Below are positions 35,195-44,294 of a stretch of DNA of 64,000 nucleotides, piece after piece. Where the stretch lies: positions 1 through 64,000 of the forward strand of contig NZ_LYMM01000037.1 of assembly GCF_002896965.1 (NCBI RefSeq), in the 5' to 3' direction. The DNA is from Novosphingobium guangzhouense. Lineage in GTDB: Bacteria > Pseudomonadota > Alphaproteobacteria > Sphingomonadales > Sphingomonadaceae. The notes under the pieces were generated by a model. That model made no database searches and had not been told where the DNA came from. It was given only the letters and a program-made list of their open reading frames with translations. Positions within the stretch are counted from its first letter, which is position 1. Each line of letters begins with the position of its first letter. Made by a program: the position numbers and the translations under genes.

Positions 35195-36369
35195 TCCCGC
35201 TGCCGGTCCGTTATGAACTGGACGATCAACGGCAGCTTCCAGGCGACATAGGCCGGCAGGTCGCGCAAGGACGAAGGCGGCAAAATTTCCCGCCCGCAGC
35301 GCCACCAGGCGCGAGCTACACCTACAGCCGCTGCGACTTGTACCGCCATCAGCGCCAGGAACGGTCCGCTCGGCCCCGCCAGCGCCAGCACGACGCAAAG
35401 CGCCGCAAACGAGCACAGCGCAAGCAGCACCGTGGGCGGCACCATGAGGTCGCATGCGACCAACGTCAGGGAAGGTCGCCGCACTGCACGCGCCAGAAGT
35501 CGGGGTACATAGCGCCAGGCCGTCTGCATCATGCCGTGCTCCCAGCGCCTTCGCTGGCCGCCGGTGCCCTCTATCGAACTGGAAGCGCTGAGGATTCGGG
35601 CATCCGGCGCAACTACTACCCTTTGGCCTGCAAGGAGAAGGTCAAGGCCCATCTCCAGATCTTCGACCAGCGAGCCGCCCCGCCAGCGCATCGCAAGGAA
35701 CATCGTGCGTGGGAACGCCATGCCAGACCCGTGCAGCAAGGCAGCGCCAGACAGCCGCGCCAGCCCCTGCTGACGCACAAGGTTCTTGATGAGGAAGGCA
35801 AAGCCCGAAATGCGCACCACCGGCCCCGCATCAGGCGATGCGGCAAGCAGGAAGATGCCCTGAACCGCAGCATCGCACCGCGCTGCTTTGGCTGCCAGCG
35901 TCGGCAATGAACCGGGCAGCGCACGACAGTCTGCGTCGAATACGAGCACGGCGCGGACATCAGGGCGATGGGCAGCGATGAATGCCCGGCCATATTCAAG
36001 CGCATGGCCTTTTCCCCGCCGCTCAGCGTCGTGGCGTTCGATCACCGTGGCGCCAAGCCCTCGCGCCCGTGCAGCTGTATCGTCGGAGCAGTTGTCGGCC
36101 ACCACCAGAAGTTCGTCATTGCTACGCAGTTGCGCGTGGGCAGCACGTATGGCCGCTTCGATGCCCGCCGCTTCATCATGCGCGGGCATGATGATGATGA
36201 AGGGCGGCACTTCGCCAACCTCTTTGCTTGCACGCTTGCGGGTGCCGGCAAGGCATTCAAGCGCCAGCATAGCCGTCGGCAGCCCTGCCACCGCCGCCGT
36301 GGCCCAGGCGAGCCCTTGAACCACCGCATCGGCTGTTACCGTCCGCCCGGCAAACCCGAGAAGCTCCAT
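35167..36369 (-). CDS. Membrane-bound GT2-family glycosyltransferase
   Basis: About 400 residues. A transmembrane segment near residues 15-40 precedes the GT2 catalytic domain (PPFIIIMPAHDEAAGIEAAI, LLVVADNCSDDTAARA, VLVFDADCRALPG with DxD, EDLEMGLDLLLAGQ, and the QRRRWEHG motif of processive-like enzymes). Two or three C-terminal membrane segments follow (TVLLALCSFAALCVVLALAG). GGGGGG lies 5 bases before ATG 36369. It is divergent from the flippase gene. Role: probably a glycan extension step on the cytoplasmic face. Confidence 0.88.
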   Translation of the reverse strand: MELLGFAGRTVTADAVVQGLAWATAAVAGLPTAMLALECLAGTRKRASKEVGEVPPFIIIMPAHDEAAGIEAAIRAAHAQLRSNDELLVVADNCSDDTAARARGLGATVIERHDAERRGKGHALEYGRAFIAAHRPDVRAVLVFDADCRALPGSLPTLAAKAARCDAAVQGIFLLAASPDAGPVVRISGFAFLIKNLVRQQGLARLSGAALLHGSGMAFPRTMFLAMRWRGGSLVEDLEMGLDLLLAGQRVVVAPDARILSASSSIEGTGGQRRRWEHGMMQTAWRYVPRLLARAVRRPSLTLVACDLMVPPTVLLALCSFAALCVVLALAGPSGPFLALMAVQVAAAVGVARAWWRCGREILPPSSLRDLPAYVAWKLPLIVQFITDRQREWTRTERLP

Positions 36370-36657
36370 CCGATCCCCCCAATGCGCACACGCGCAGCGC
36401 CATTTCGTCCAACGCAAGGATAGGCAGCACACCGAAGGCCCGGCAGACGTGAAACTCCCTTGGAAGTTCTCATGATCGACACCACGGGGGCACCGCTCAT
36501 AGACTTGCGCGCAGGGCTTCCCGCCAATTGCCAGGGAGAATTGCTGCATGCTTATGGGGCTGTGCTCATACCCTCCGCCGGCTCACCATGCTGCCGGAAG
36601 TATCTTCGGAAGTATCAGGAAAGGGCGAGAATTTCTGGCAACGGCGCGCGGATCGCA

Positions 36658-38034
36658 ATGACCGCACAGACTTCCGGCGCTGGATTGCCACTACTTCGCC
36701 CCGGCCTCCTCGCCCGCCTTCGTGGAGCTGTCCTGAGGGACACCAATGTGGTCGTGGCGTCGGTGGTCGCCACCAACCTCCTGCGCGCAGCAAGCAGCAT
36801 GATCCTGACGCGACTGCTTGCGCCGGAAGTATTCGGCATCTCGGGCGTCATTGCATCGCTGCAAATAACGATCACTCTGGTCAGCGACTTCGGATTCCAG
36901 GGTTTCGTCGTTCGGCAGCAGGACGGCGACCGGAAACGCTTTCTCGACACAGTCTGGACCGTCGCGGTACTGCGTTCCATCGTGCTGACGGCGACGATGG
37001 CGATACTGGCTGTTCCGCTGTCTCATGTTCTGGGCAGGCCCGAACTCGCGCCACTGATCGCATCCAGCTCGCTGCTGTTCCTGGTGGACGGCGTGGCTTC
37101 GACCAGCATGATCACCGCCTTGCGCAGCCGCCGCATCATCACGCTGTCTAGCGTCGAACTCTTCGCGCTGACCATGCAGATCGCGGCAAGCGCGCTGCTG
37201 GCATGGTCATGGCCAAGCTACTGGGCGATCCTTGGCGGGATGTTCATCGGCACCGGGCTGAAGTCCGCGCTGAGCTTCGTGGTGTTTCCCGATGCACGCC
37301 GGGCCTTCGCGCTGGAGCGCGAAACCCTGAGCGCGCTCTGGGCATTTTCTCGGTACGTGACAGGGTCCAGCATCATCTACCTTCTGGTTACCCAGTGCGA
37401 CAAGCTGGTGCTCGCCCGGTTCATGCCTCTCGACCAGTTCGGGTTCTACGTGCTGGCCGGCAATCTTGCATCCGCACCGCTGGCCTTCGCTGGCAATTAC
37501 ACCGGGCGCGTGCTGCTGCCCGCCTACGCGGCCCTGTGGCGCGAAAAGGTGTCCGACATGCGGGCGCAGTTCTATGCACGACGCCGCCTGCCATCGTTGC
37601 TCTATGCCTTCGCAACCGGCGGCATCATCGGCAGCGCGCCGCTCATCATCGGCATATTCTATCACTCCACTTATGCCGACACGGCATTCTACATGCGGGT
37701 TCTGTGCATATCCTCGCTGCTGGCCATGCCTTCCAACGCCGCTAACGAGAGCCTGATGGCGACCGGCCGGGTGAGCGCCTACTTCGAGGCTAACCTCGCC
37801 AAGCTGGCCTGGCTGGCGACGATGGGAACGGCAGGATATCTGCTGTTCGGCCAGATCGGACTGATCTTCGCCGTAGGTTCGATCGAGGCATCCGCACTGG
37901 GCTGGAAATGGATGCGGCTACATCAGGTCAGGTTGCTCGACCTGCCGCAAGAGGCACTGTTCATGGCCGCCGGAATCGGCGGGATTGCCCTTGGCGCGGG
38001 TGCCGACCTGATCCTCGCGCCGCTCCTGACATGA
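36658..38034 (+). CDS. Wzx-type polysaccharide flippase
   Basis: About 458 residues with 12-14 hydrophobic segments and few charged loops. TNLLRAASSMILTRLLAPEV and GFQGFVVRQQDGDRKRF match the oligosaccharide-flippase/MATE-like MVF fold. It should flip lipid-linked repeat units across the inner membrane. ATG 36658 gives the usual short cytoplasmic lead; an in-frame ATG at 36472 would add a 62-residue stretch that looks non-coding. The stop overlaps an in-frame ATG of the next gene. Confidence 0.9.
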   Translation: MTAQTSGAGLPLLRPGLLARLRGAVLRDTNVVVASVVATNLLRAASSMILTRLLAPEVFGISGVIASLQITITLVSDFGFQGFVVRQQDGDRKRFLDTVWTVAVLRSIVLTATMAILAVPLSHVLGRPELAPLIASSSLLFLVDGVASTSMITALRSRRIITLSSVELFALTMQIAASALLAWSWPSYWAILGGMFIGTGLKSALSFVVFPDARRAFALERETLSALWAFSRYVTGSSIIYLLVTQCDKLVLARFMPLDQFGFYVLAGNLASAPLAFAGNYTGRVLLPAYAALWREKVSDMRAQFYARRRLPSLLYAFATGGIIGSAPLIIGIFYHSTYADTAFYMRVLCISSLLAMPSNAANESLMATGRVSAYFEANLAKLAWLATMGTAGYLLFGQIGLIFAVGSIEASALGWKWMRLHQVRLLDLPQEALFMAAGIGGIALGAGADLILAPLLT

Positions 38035-38072
38035 CCGTCGCAATACCGGCTTGCAGAACAGAAGGAGAGATC

Positions 38073-39233
38073 ATGCCCACCTTGCTGCTCAGCGTCCCGG
38101 CCCCGGTAAAGATTTGTCAGGACGGCTATCATCTGGACACCAAGTTCGTGGCGGGCATGCAGGCACACGTCGCCGACTGGGGAAGCGATGTGCGCTGCGT
38201 CATGTGGGACAGCGGGGACAGCATCCCTTTCGGCCAAATCTATCGTGCCAGTGAACTGAACTTTGATCTCATCGTGCTGGACCGCAACGCTGCGATGCCC
38301 CCTGAGGTTCTGGAAGGCGTATCCATCGCGCTTGTTTCTGCGGACATGCCCGGATTTGGAGCGATCTGCCGAAGCATCGCCGCAGCGAGGATACCCTACG
38401 TCGTGGGGGCGGAATATACGCTGGATACCCGCCTGAGAACCGTCTGGCTGGAGCGGCACATCTCGTTTCTGCGCAAGGTCCGCCGCAGTCTGTGGCTGCT
38501 GCGGAACGAGCGTCGGATAAGGACCGGCATCAAGTCGGCCGCCAGCGCGCAATTCAACGGCTACCCGGCTTTCGACAGTTATGCGGAGCTTGTCATCGGC
38601 CCGCACATCTATCTGGACAACCGTATGAGCGCCGAAATGATGGCCTCGCCGGCAGAGATGGTCACGCGTTCGGAACGCCTGCTATCGGGAAGAGCGCTGA
38701 GGCTGATCCATTCGGGCCGTCTGGAACCAATGAAAGGCAGTCAGGATCTGCTTCAGGTGATGCGTGAACTGTCCGCACTGGGCGTTCGGGCTACCCTCGA
38801 CATATACGGCACCGGAAGTCTCGAAGCGCAGATCCGCTCTGCCCTGGGCGAATTCGACGGAGCCGTGCGGCTTCATGCGCCGGTCGATTTCAGGACGGAG
38901 CTGGTTCCTGTCAGTCGTACTCAGGCTGACATATTCCTGTCCTGCCACCGCCAGTCCGATCCATCGTGCAGCTACCTCGAAGCGATGGGCTGCGGCCTCG
39001 CCATCGCCGGGTACCGCAACCGAATGTGGGAGCAACTGAGCAAGGAGGCGCAGTGCGGCGTGGCGGTCCCCCTTGGTTCCACCAGATCCTTGGCGAAAGC
39101 GATTGCGCGATGGGACCGCCACCGCCAGGCGATCGTGGACAGCGCCCAGGCTGGGCTCAGCTTTGCCATGACCCATGACTTTGAACGCGAGTTTGCTGGC
39201 AGAATGGCGCACTTGCGCAGCCTGGTCGTCTAG
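38073..39233 (+). CDS. GT4-like glycosyltransferase
   Basis: About 386 residues with a GT-B C-terminal half: LRLIHSGRLEPMKGSQDLLQ, LDIYGTGSLEAQI, and the nucleotide-binding helix region SCSYLEAMGCGLAIAGYRN. The start at 38073 is preferred because AAGGAGAGA precedes it at ideal spacing; an ATG at 38031 overlapping the flippase stop is the alternative. Its stop codon overlaps that of the convergent polymerase gene in a CTAG. Confidence 0.85.
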   Translation: MPTLLLSVPAPVKICQDGYHLDTKFVAGMQAHVADWGSDVRCVMWDSGDSIPFGQIYRASELNFDLIVLDRNAAMPPEVLEGVSIALVSADMPGFGAICRSIAAARIPYVVGAEYTLDTRLRTVWLERHISFLRKVRRSLWLLRNERRIRTGIKSAASAQFNGYPAFDSYAELVIGPHIYLDNRMSAEMMASPAEMVTRSERLLSGRALRLIHSGRLEPMKGSQDLLQVMRELSALGVRATLDIYGTGSLEAQIRSALGEFDGAVRLHAPVDFRTELVPVSRTQADIFLSCHRQSDPSCSYLEAMGCGLAIAGYRNRMWEQLSKEAQCGVAVPLGSTRSLAKAIARWDRHRQAIVDSAQAGLSFAMTHDFEREFAGRMAHLRSLVV

Positions 39234-40861
39234 GCCGATGCGATGCCTGCGTGAGCAGGCGTGCGCGAACGCGGCAGCGGCGTGGAGAGGCGTGCCTGCC
39301 CGGCCGGCGTTCTTGCCCATGCCCTGCCGATCGCGCGGATCGCGGCCGCAAAGCCCATGAAGCCGACAGTCAGGTAAGCCATACGGGTAGCGAAGAACGT
39401 GAAAAACAGTGTTGCGCTGAGCGCCGCAAGACTGCTGAAAACGAACGCGGCAGGCACGGCCGTTGCCGCTGCGACCTCTGCGCGGCGCCGGCGCCAAAGG
39501 TACATCAACGGCACCACAAGGTTCCACACGAACACCACAAGGCCGATCACACCCGACACCAACGCGAACCACAGATACGTGTTCACATAATCGATGATGC
39601 CCTCCCCCTGCCGCATGTCCTCCAGCCGGATTTCCAGTGCAGTTCTGGAAAAGCCGATGATCGGACTGTCTACCAGTTCCTCAATCCCGCGATCGAAGAG
39701 CGCTCGGCGATAGTCAGCAGTCTCGCTGGCCTGCCCTGACAAGCCGAGGGAGTCGGAGAACGAAGGATATATGCTTGCTGCCGCAAGGATCATCGTCAGC
39801 GCCGTCACCGTTGGCGCGACCTTGCGTACCAGCGCGCTCCAGCGCCCCAGGAACATGTCCGCCAGCAACACCGCCAGCGCCAGAGCCACCCAGGCGTTGC
39901 GGGACTGGGGCGCCGAAACGCCCAGGAACATGCCGAGACAGAGCAGGCGATGCTGCATCCGGGTCCTGAAGTCGTCGCGGATCAGCCACAAGGCCAGCAG
40001 GCACAGTGCCATGACCAGCGCGATCGAGGTCGGTTCGTTGAACGGACCACCGGGACGCATGAAGACGCCACGCACCTTCACGGCAAGCAGCTTGGGCACG
40101 TCATAGTGCCAGTACAGTTCGTTGTAGATCGGCCAGTTCTGCCACATTTCGAACACCAGAACGCCTGAAAGGGCGATCCCGGAACACGCGAACCAACGCA
40201 TCGCCGACCGCATCGAAGCCACATCCCTCAATCCCCGACTGAGGATGTAGTAAGGCATGGCAAAGTCGAACCCGATGTTGATCGTCGTGCGCAGGACGTG
40301 CGTGACGCTCGTTTCGCGGGCGGAGGCAAAGATCATGACCATGAGGAGCAGCCCGACCCGCCAGTCGTCTCCCCTTGCGATCCTTGGCGCGCGCCCGGTT
40401 CTGGCCCCATTTATGGCTCCGCGCGTGCCGCTCACCATCATGATCGCCGCCACTGCCCCCAGCGCAAGCATGTCATGCACGCCAATGTCGAACAGCTTGG
40501 TCCCCGCCAGTTCGACCGACTGATCCAGGTTGGGCAGCAGCAGCAGGCTATGCAGGTAGATGCCCACAATCTGTTCGGGGCGGCTTGAGAAGACCGGCAC
40601 CCACATCAGCATGACGAAGTACAGCATCCACACATTCGGAAGCAGCCAGGCTACGGCGGGCATGAAGAAGGTGATGAGCAGCGCCCGCACCGCCATATCC
40701 TGCCGCAGCGATGGCTGCATGCAACGCACGAAGCACAGCACGGCCGCGGTGCTTGCGCAGGCGCCGTAGAAGGCCGGCTTGGCAGTGACGAAAAGAGCAG
40801 CGGCAGTGCCAAGCATTCCCAGCAGGACAAGCGGGATGGAGGACGAAGTCTGTCGGTTCAA
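39230..40861 (-). CDS. Wzy-type polysaccharide polymerase / O-antigen ligase-family membrane protein
   Basis: 543 residues with about 12 transmembrane segments and one large periplasmic loop. It has the O-antigen-ligase-domain feel: FMRPGGPFNEPTSIALVMAL, SAPQSRNAWVALALAVLLAD and DSPIIGFSRTALEIRLEDM. In Wzx/Wzy systems this protein joins repeat units at the periplasmic face. The stop overlaps that of the preceding plus-strand glycosyltransferase, and its start overlaps the upstream glycoside hydrolase gene by four bases (ATGA). Confidence 0.87.
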   Translation of the reverse strand: MNRQTSSSIPLVLLGMLGTAAALFVTAKPAFYGACASTAAVLCFVRCMQPSLRQDMAVRALLITFFMPAVAWLLPNVWMLYFVMLMWVPVFSSRPEQIVGIYLHSLLLLPNLDQSVELAGTKLFDIGVHDMLALGAVAAIMMVSGTRGAINGARTGRAPRIARGDDWRVGLLLMVMIFASARETSVTHVLRTTINIGFDFAMPYYILSRGLRDVASMRSAMRWFACSGIALSGVLVFEMWQNWPIYNELYWHYDVPKLLAVKVRGVFMRPGGPFNEPTSIALVMALCLLALWLIRDDFRTRMQHRLLCLGMFLGVSAPQSRNAWVALALAVLLADMFLGRWSALVRKVAPTVTALTMILAAASIYPSFSDSLGLSGQASETADYRRALFDRGIEELVDSPIIGFSRTALEIRLEDMRQGEGIIDYVNTYLWFALVSGVIGLVVFVWNLVVPLMYLWRRRRAEVAAATAVPAAFVFSSLAALSATLFFTFFATRMAYLTVGFMGFAAAIRAIGRAWARTPAGQARLSTPLPRSRTPAHAGIASA

Positions 40862-42393
40862 CGGCTGGCCTCCAGGAAGCGATGCACGGCCTGATATTTC
40901 GGCGCCTGCGCTATCGGCTGCCCGCCATACTCGCGCAGCCCCCAGGCCCCGTATTCGGAAATCGGCGCGGTCGATGCATAAAGCATCAGCGTATCGCCGA
41001 AACGGTCGCGCCAGGCGGTCAGGTAGCGCGCATAGACCGCGCCCATGCGCGGATCGCGCTGCACCGCACGCGCCAGTGCAAGGTCGGCCGTGACGAGGTG
41101 CTGCCCGGCTTCGTAAGTGATGTAGCGCTTGCCATATTGCGCCGCGATCGTGCGTTGCTGAGCCGCCATGTCGAGCGCATTATCGATCGCTCCGGGCATG
41201 GCTGCGAAGACGAGATCCGCGTCGCCGGACCTGTAGCCCTGCATATCCATCCACACATAGGGCGCGGTGGCCAGGGCATCGACCCAGTCAGCGGTATCGC
41301 CAAAGCCCAGGATCATGCGGGCGAAATCGGGATTGGCGTTCTGCGTGGCGGCGATCCGGACCAATGAACCAGGCCCGTCGGCATACACCTCTGTCCAAAT
41401 CCGCATCGCCTCGGTCACACGCTGGGCATAGCGCTCCATCGCCGCCCGCGTCGGGTTGCCGTTGCCAAGCCCCCGCGCCAATCCCTCGCGCTTTGCATCC
41501 TTGGTTGCCTCGAACATGTCGTTCCAGACTTCGTTGCCCACTTCGACATAGACGCGCCTATCGGGATCAAGCCGTTGACGAACCAACTGCGCGAAGCTGC
41601 GGATATAGGCCGCATCGGCATGATAGGGCATCGTGAACCAGGCATCGGCGCCGGTCATGTTGGCCAGATCCACCATGTCCTCCACCGATGCACCGCCGGG
41701 GCCGGACTGCGATGCGAAGTCCGGCCGGGTCCGCTGGCCCCATGAAAGGCGGGCGTTGTCGTTGGTCCGCTGCCAATCCATGAAACGCAGCACCGCAAAG
41801 CCAGAGACGAAGCTCACAAACTCGGGATCGAAGCGCTCGGCCGCCTTTGTATCGGCCTTGCGGCAATCGATGCCGCGCACGGGATCACGCGGATCGGTCC
41901 GTGTCAGCTCGATCCAGGCCATCTCATCGGTCCTGCCGGTCGGCGACAGGACAAGGTCAAGTCTGTGAGGCCCACGTCCCGTCACCCTCGCCACACCGTC
42001 CGCCTCCAACGTGCCGCTGCCAAGGAACGTGCAGCGCACGCGAACGGGATGGAACGGAGCTGCCGGCAGGACCAGCAATCGCGTTGCGCTTTGCCCCGGC
42101 TCCAGTCGCCTGATCCATCCGGTCTCATCCATCTGGGCTGCAGGCATAGGGCTCCACCCTTTCCCGCGTGACTGGAACCATTCGCTCTGCGCGATCATGT
42201 TCGCGAAGACCTGCTGCCGGTTGTACCAGTGCAGGGTGAAGAGATTGATGCCCACCGTGGTCCCGGGGACTGGAGCCGCCCGGAACGATCGCAGCTCCGT
42301 CCCCCCTGCCGCCTGCCACACTCCCCCAAAGTGCAGCAGCGCCGACAGGGAAACGGCTCCTCCCGCCAGCAGAGCCAGCATCATCCGCTTCAT
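40858..42393 (-). CDS. Secreted glycoside hydrolase-like protein (clan GH-A features)
   Basis: 511 residues with a Sec signal or anchor (MLALLAGGAVSLSALLHFGG). A TIM-barrel clan GH-A pattern is visible: YVEVGNEVWN would hold the acid/base Glu in the typical N-E pair and ITYEAGQHL the nucleophile Glu. It is coupled by a four-base overlap to the Wzy gene. Secreted glycanases encoded in exopolysaccharide loci trim or release the polymer, and that is the likely role. The GH family cannot be named with confidence. Confidence 0.75.
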   Translation of the reverse strand: MKRMMLALLAGGAVSLSALLHFGGVWQAAGGTELRSFRAAPVPGTTVGINLFTLHWYNRQQVFANMIAQSEWFQSRGKGWSPMPAAQMDETGWIRRLEPGQSATRLLVLPAAPFHPVRVRCTFLGSGTLEADGVARVTGRGPHRLDLVLSPTGRTDEMAWIELTRTDPRDPVRGIDCRKADTKAAERFDPEFVSFVSGFAVLRFMDWQRTNDNARLSWGQRTRPDFASQSGPGGASVEDMVDLANMTGADAWFTMPYHADAAYIRSFAQLVRQRLDPDRRVYVEVGNEVWNDMFEATKDAKREGLARGLGNGNPTRAAMERYAQRVTEAMRIWTEVYADGPGSLVRIAATQNANPDFARMILGFGDTADWVDALATAPYVWMDMQGYRSGDADLVFAAMPGAIDNALDMAAQQRTIAAQYGKRYITYEAGQHLVTADLALARAVQRDPRMGAVYARYLTAWRDRFGDTLMLYASTAPISEYGAWGLREYGGQPIAQAPKYQAVHRFLEASR

Positions 42394-42417
42394 GATACGC
42401 CCCCGATCATGTCGCGC

Positions 42418-43305
42418 CTACGCGTTCAGCGGCGTTCGCGCCGGGATCGGCGCGCGGCTGTTGCGCCACATCTGGTGGATGCGGAAGATCTGCGGTCCCT
42501 CGATCAGATAGCGCCGCCAGAGCCGCTGCGGATTGGAGCAAAGCCGGAAAGCCCATTCCATCGACATCTGCTGGATCATGACCGGCGCGCGCTCCTGCTC
42601 TCCCGACAGGAATTCAAGGCTGGCACCGACGCAAAAGCCGATGCCCTGCGCGCCGCGCGCTCTGAAGACGCGCCGTGCGATGATCTCCTGCTGCGGAGAG
42701 CCGACCGCAAGAAACGAATAGCGCGCCTTTGCCTCGACCACGAAACGGACCGCCCGCGCCACTTCGCGAGGGTCGTTGATGAAGCCCATCGGCGGATTGT
42801 AATGGCGCACATCACGCAGGCCGTAGAGCGTCTTCAGCCGCGCCACGGTGCCATCGCTGCCGCCAAGGATCGCAACGGTATCGTCCGGCGCTATACCCTG
42901 TTCGAACAGGCGCAGCGTCAGGTCGCTACCCGTGACCACGGGCAAGCTGCGTCCATCACCGCGCGCCAGACGGGCAAGGATGCGGCTGTCGCACAAAGTC
43001 ATCCATGCGTCCCGATAGGCAGGCCACAAGTCCGAACGGCGCCGCAGCAACCGCACGACATGATCGACATTGGGCGTCACGATGTAAGTGAACGGCGCCG
43101 ATGCAGGCCGCTGGCACACCACCGCCATCGCCGCAGGCAGATCAATCGGCGTGAAATCGAGATCAAGGAACTCGACCTCATACGGATGCGCGGCCCGGTG
43201 TCCTGCATCAAGGTCGGCGAGGGCGTCCAGCGGCAAGCCCAGTTCGGGCACCAGCTGAGGCATCGCTATTTCGTGGCCGGCAAGGTTCAGGTGTTCAAGC
43301 GACAT
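42418..43305 (-). CDS. WecG/TagA/GumM-family glycosyltransferase
   Basis: About 295 residues. Diagnostic motifs are FTYIVTPNVDHVVRLLR, MTLCDSRILAR, VTGSDLTLRLFE, VAILGGSDG, YNPPMGF and LAVGSPQQE. Enzymes of this family (GT26) add a glucuronosyl or N-acetylmannosaminuronosyl-type residue to a lipid-linked intermediate in the cytoplasm. The ATG at 43305 is supported by GGGGAGG 8-9 bases upstream. It is divergent from the export operon that begins at 43578. Confidence 0.92.
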   Translation of the reverse strand: MSLEHLNLAGHEIAMPQLVPELGLPLDALADLDAGHRAAHPYEVEFLDLDFTPIDLPAAMAVVCQRPASAPFTYIVTPNVDHVVRLLRRRSDLWPAYRDAWMTLCDSRILARLARGDGRSLPVVTGSDLTLRLFEQGIAPDDTVAILGGSDGTVARLKTLYGLRDVRHYNPPMGFINDPREVARAVRFVVEAKARYSFLAVGSPQQEIIARRVFRARGAQGIGFCVGASLEFLSGEQERAPVMIQQMSMEWAFRLCSNPQRLWRRYLIEGPQIFRIHQMWRNSRAPIPARTPLNA

Positions 43306-43577
43306 GGCATGTGCCTCCCCGCTCGCGATCATGCAACCAGCCGATGCCCCGGTCTTCCCGGCCAACTGAGGGCAAGGAATACCCATCCGAAAAATCGCCC
43401 GGCCTTTCTCCCCCCCTTCTTCTGTCCAGGGAAATTCCTGCAGGTAGTGCGCGATGAACCGATGCGGCTTTCTCCCCACGGATAAGGCGGGGCTCCAATG
43501 CAGGAGTTTTCGGCAAGCGTCACATGGGGTTAGCCTTTTCGACAGACCGCCATTCGATGTCGGCCGAGGGGGTAGAC
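43306..43577. promoter_or_regulatory. Divergent intergenic region between GT26 gene and export operon
   Basis: About 270 bases that must carry the promoters of both the leftward glycosyltransferase and the rightward export operon. I see no distinct operator repeat. A GAGGGGG RBS precedes the ATG at 43578. Confidence 0.4.
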
Positions 43578-44294
43578 ATGCTTCATCCGAACGATACGAG
43601 CCGGTCGCGTCCAGCGCGCCGGTCAACCCAGGCCGTCACGGCGGCCATCCTGTTGATCACCACAGGCTTCCCGGCCCAACCCGCTGCCGCGCAAAGCCGG
43701 GCCGGCAATCTTGCCGCTCCGGCAACGGCGCCGGTCGTATCCGGTGCGCAATCGGTAGCCACGATGCCCGATGCCGCCGCGGCCACGCGCTACACCGTGC
43801 GGGCGGGCGATCAGCTTGACGTCTTCGTCTGGGGCGAAGAGCGCATGCAGCGCCAGGTGCTGGTCCAGCCGGACGGCACTTTCGCATTTCCCCTGGCCGG
43901 CACGATCCGCGCCGATGGCCGCAACATCACGGATATCGCCGACGAAATCCGCGGCCGCATTGCGCTCAACTATACCAGCGCGCCACCGGACGTGACCGTA
44001 ACCGTGCGCGAAACGGACGGCACGCGCTTCTACGTTCTGGGCAAAGTGCGCACTCCGGGCAGCTTCACCAGCGGATCGGCCCCAAACATTCTTCAAGCGC
44101 TGAGCATGGCCGGCGGCACCGCCGAGTTCGCCGACACAGGCAATGCGGTGATCCTGCGTCAGACCCGCGGCGGGCAGATCGTAGAACGCATCAAGCTGAG
44201 CAATCTGCTGAAAGGCGCACGTTCGCTCAATCCCGGCGCGCTGGGCACGCCGTTGCCGACGCTCCAGAGCGGCGACGTCCTGCTGGTCCCGTGA
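43578..44294 (+). CDS. Outer-membrane polysaccharide export protein (Wza/GumB-like)
   Basis: 238 residues. A signal peptide (ITTGFPAQPAAAQS) is followed by the poly-export domain (RYTVRAGDQLDVFVWGEE, VLVQPDGTFAFPLAGTIRA) and an SLBB domain (FYVLGKVRTPGSFTSG). No lipobox Cys is present, unlike the second export protein at 60119. It forms or contributes to the outer-membrane export channel. First gene of a tightly overlapping export operon (OPX, barrel, PCP, kinase). Confidence 0.92.
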   Translation: MLHPNDTSRSRPARRSTQAVTAAILLITTGFPAQPAAAQSRAGNLAAPATAPVVSGAQSVATMPDAAAATRYTVRAGDQLDVFVWGEERMQRQVLVQPDGTFAFPLAGTIRADGRNITDIADEIRGRIALNYTSAPPDVTVTVRETDGTRFYVLGKVRTPGSFTSGSAPNILQALSMAGGTAEFADTGNAVILRQTRGGQIVERIKLSNLLKGARSLNPGALGTPLPTLQSGDVLLVP

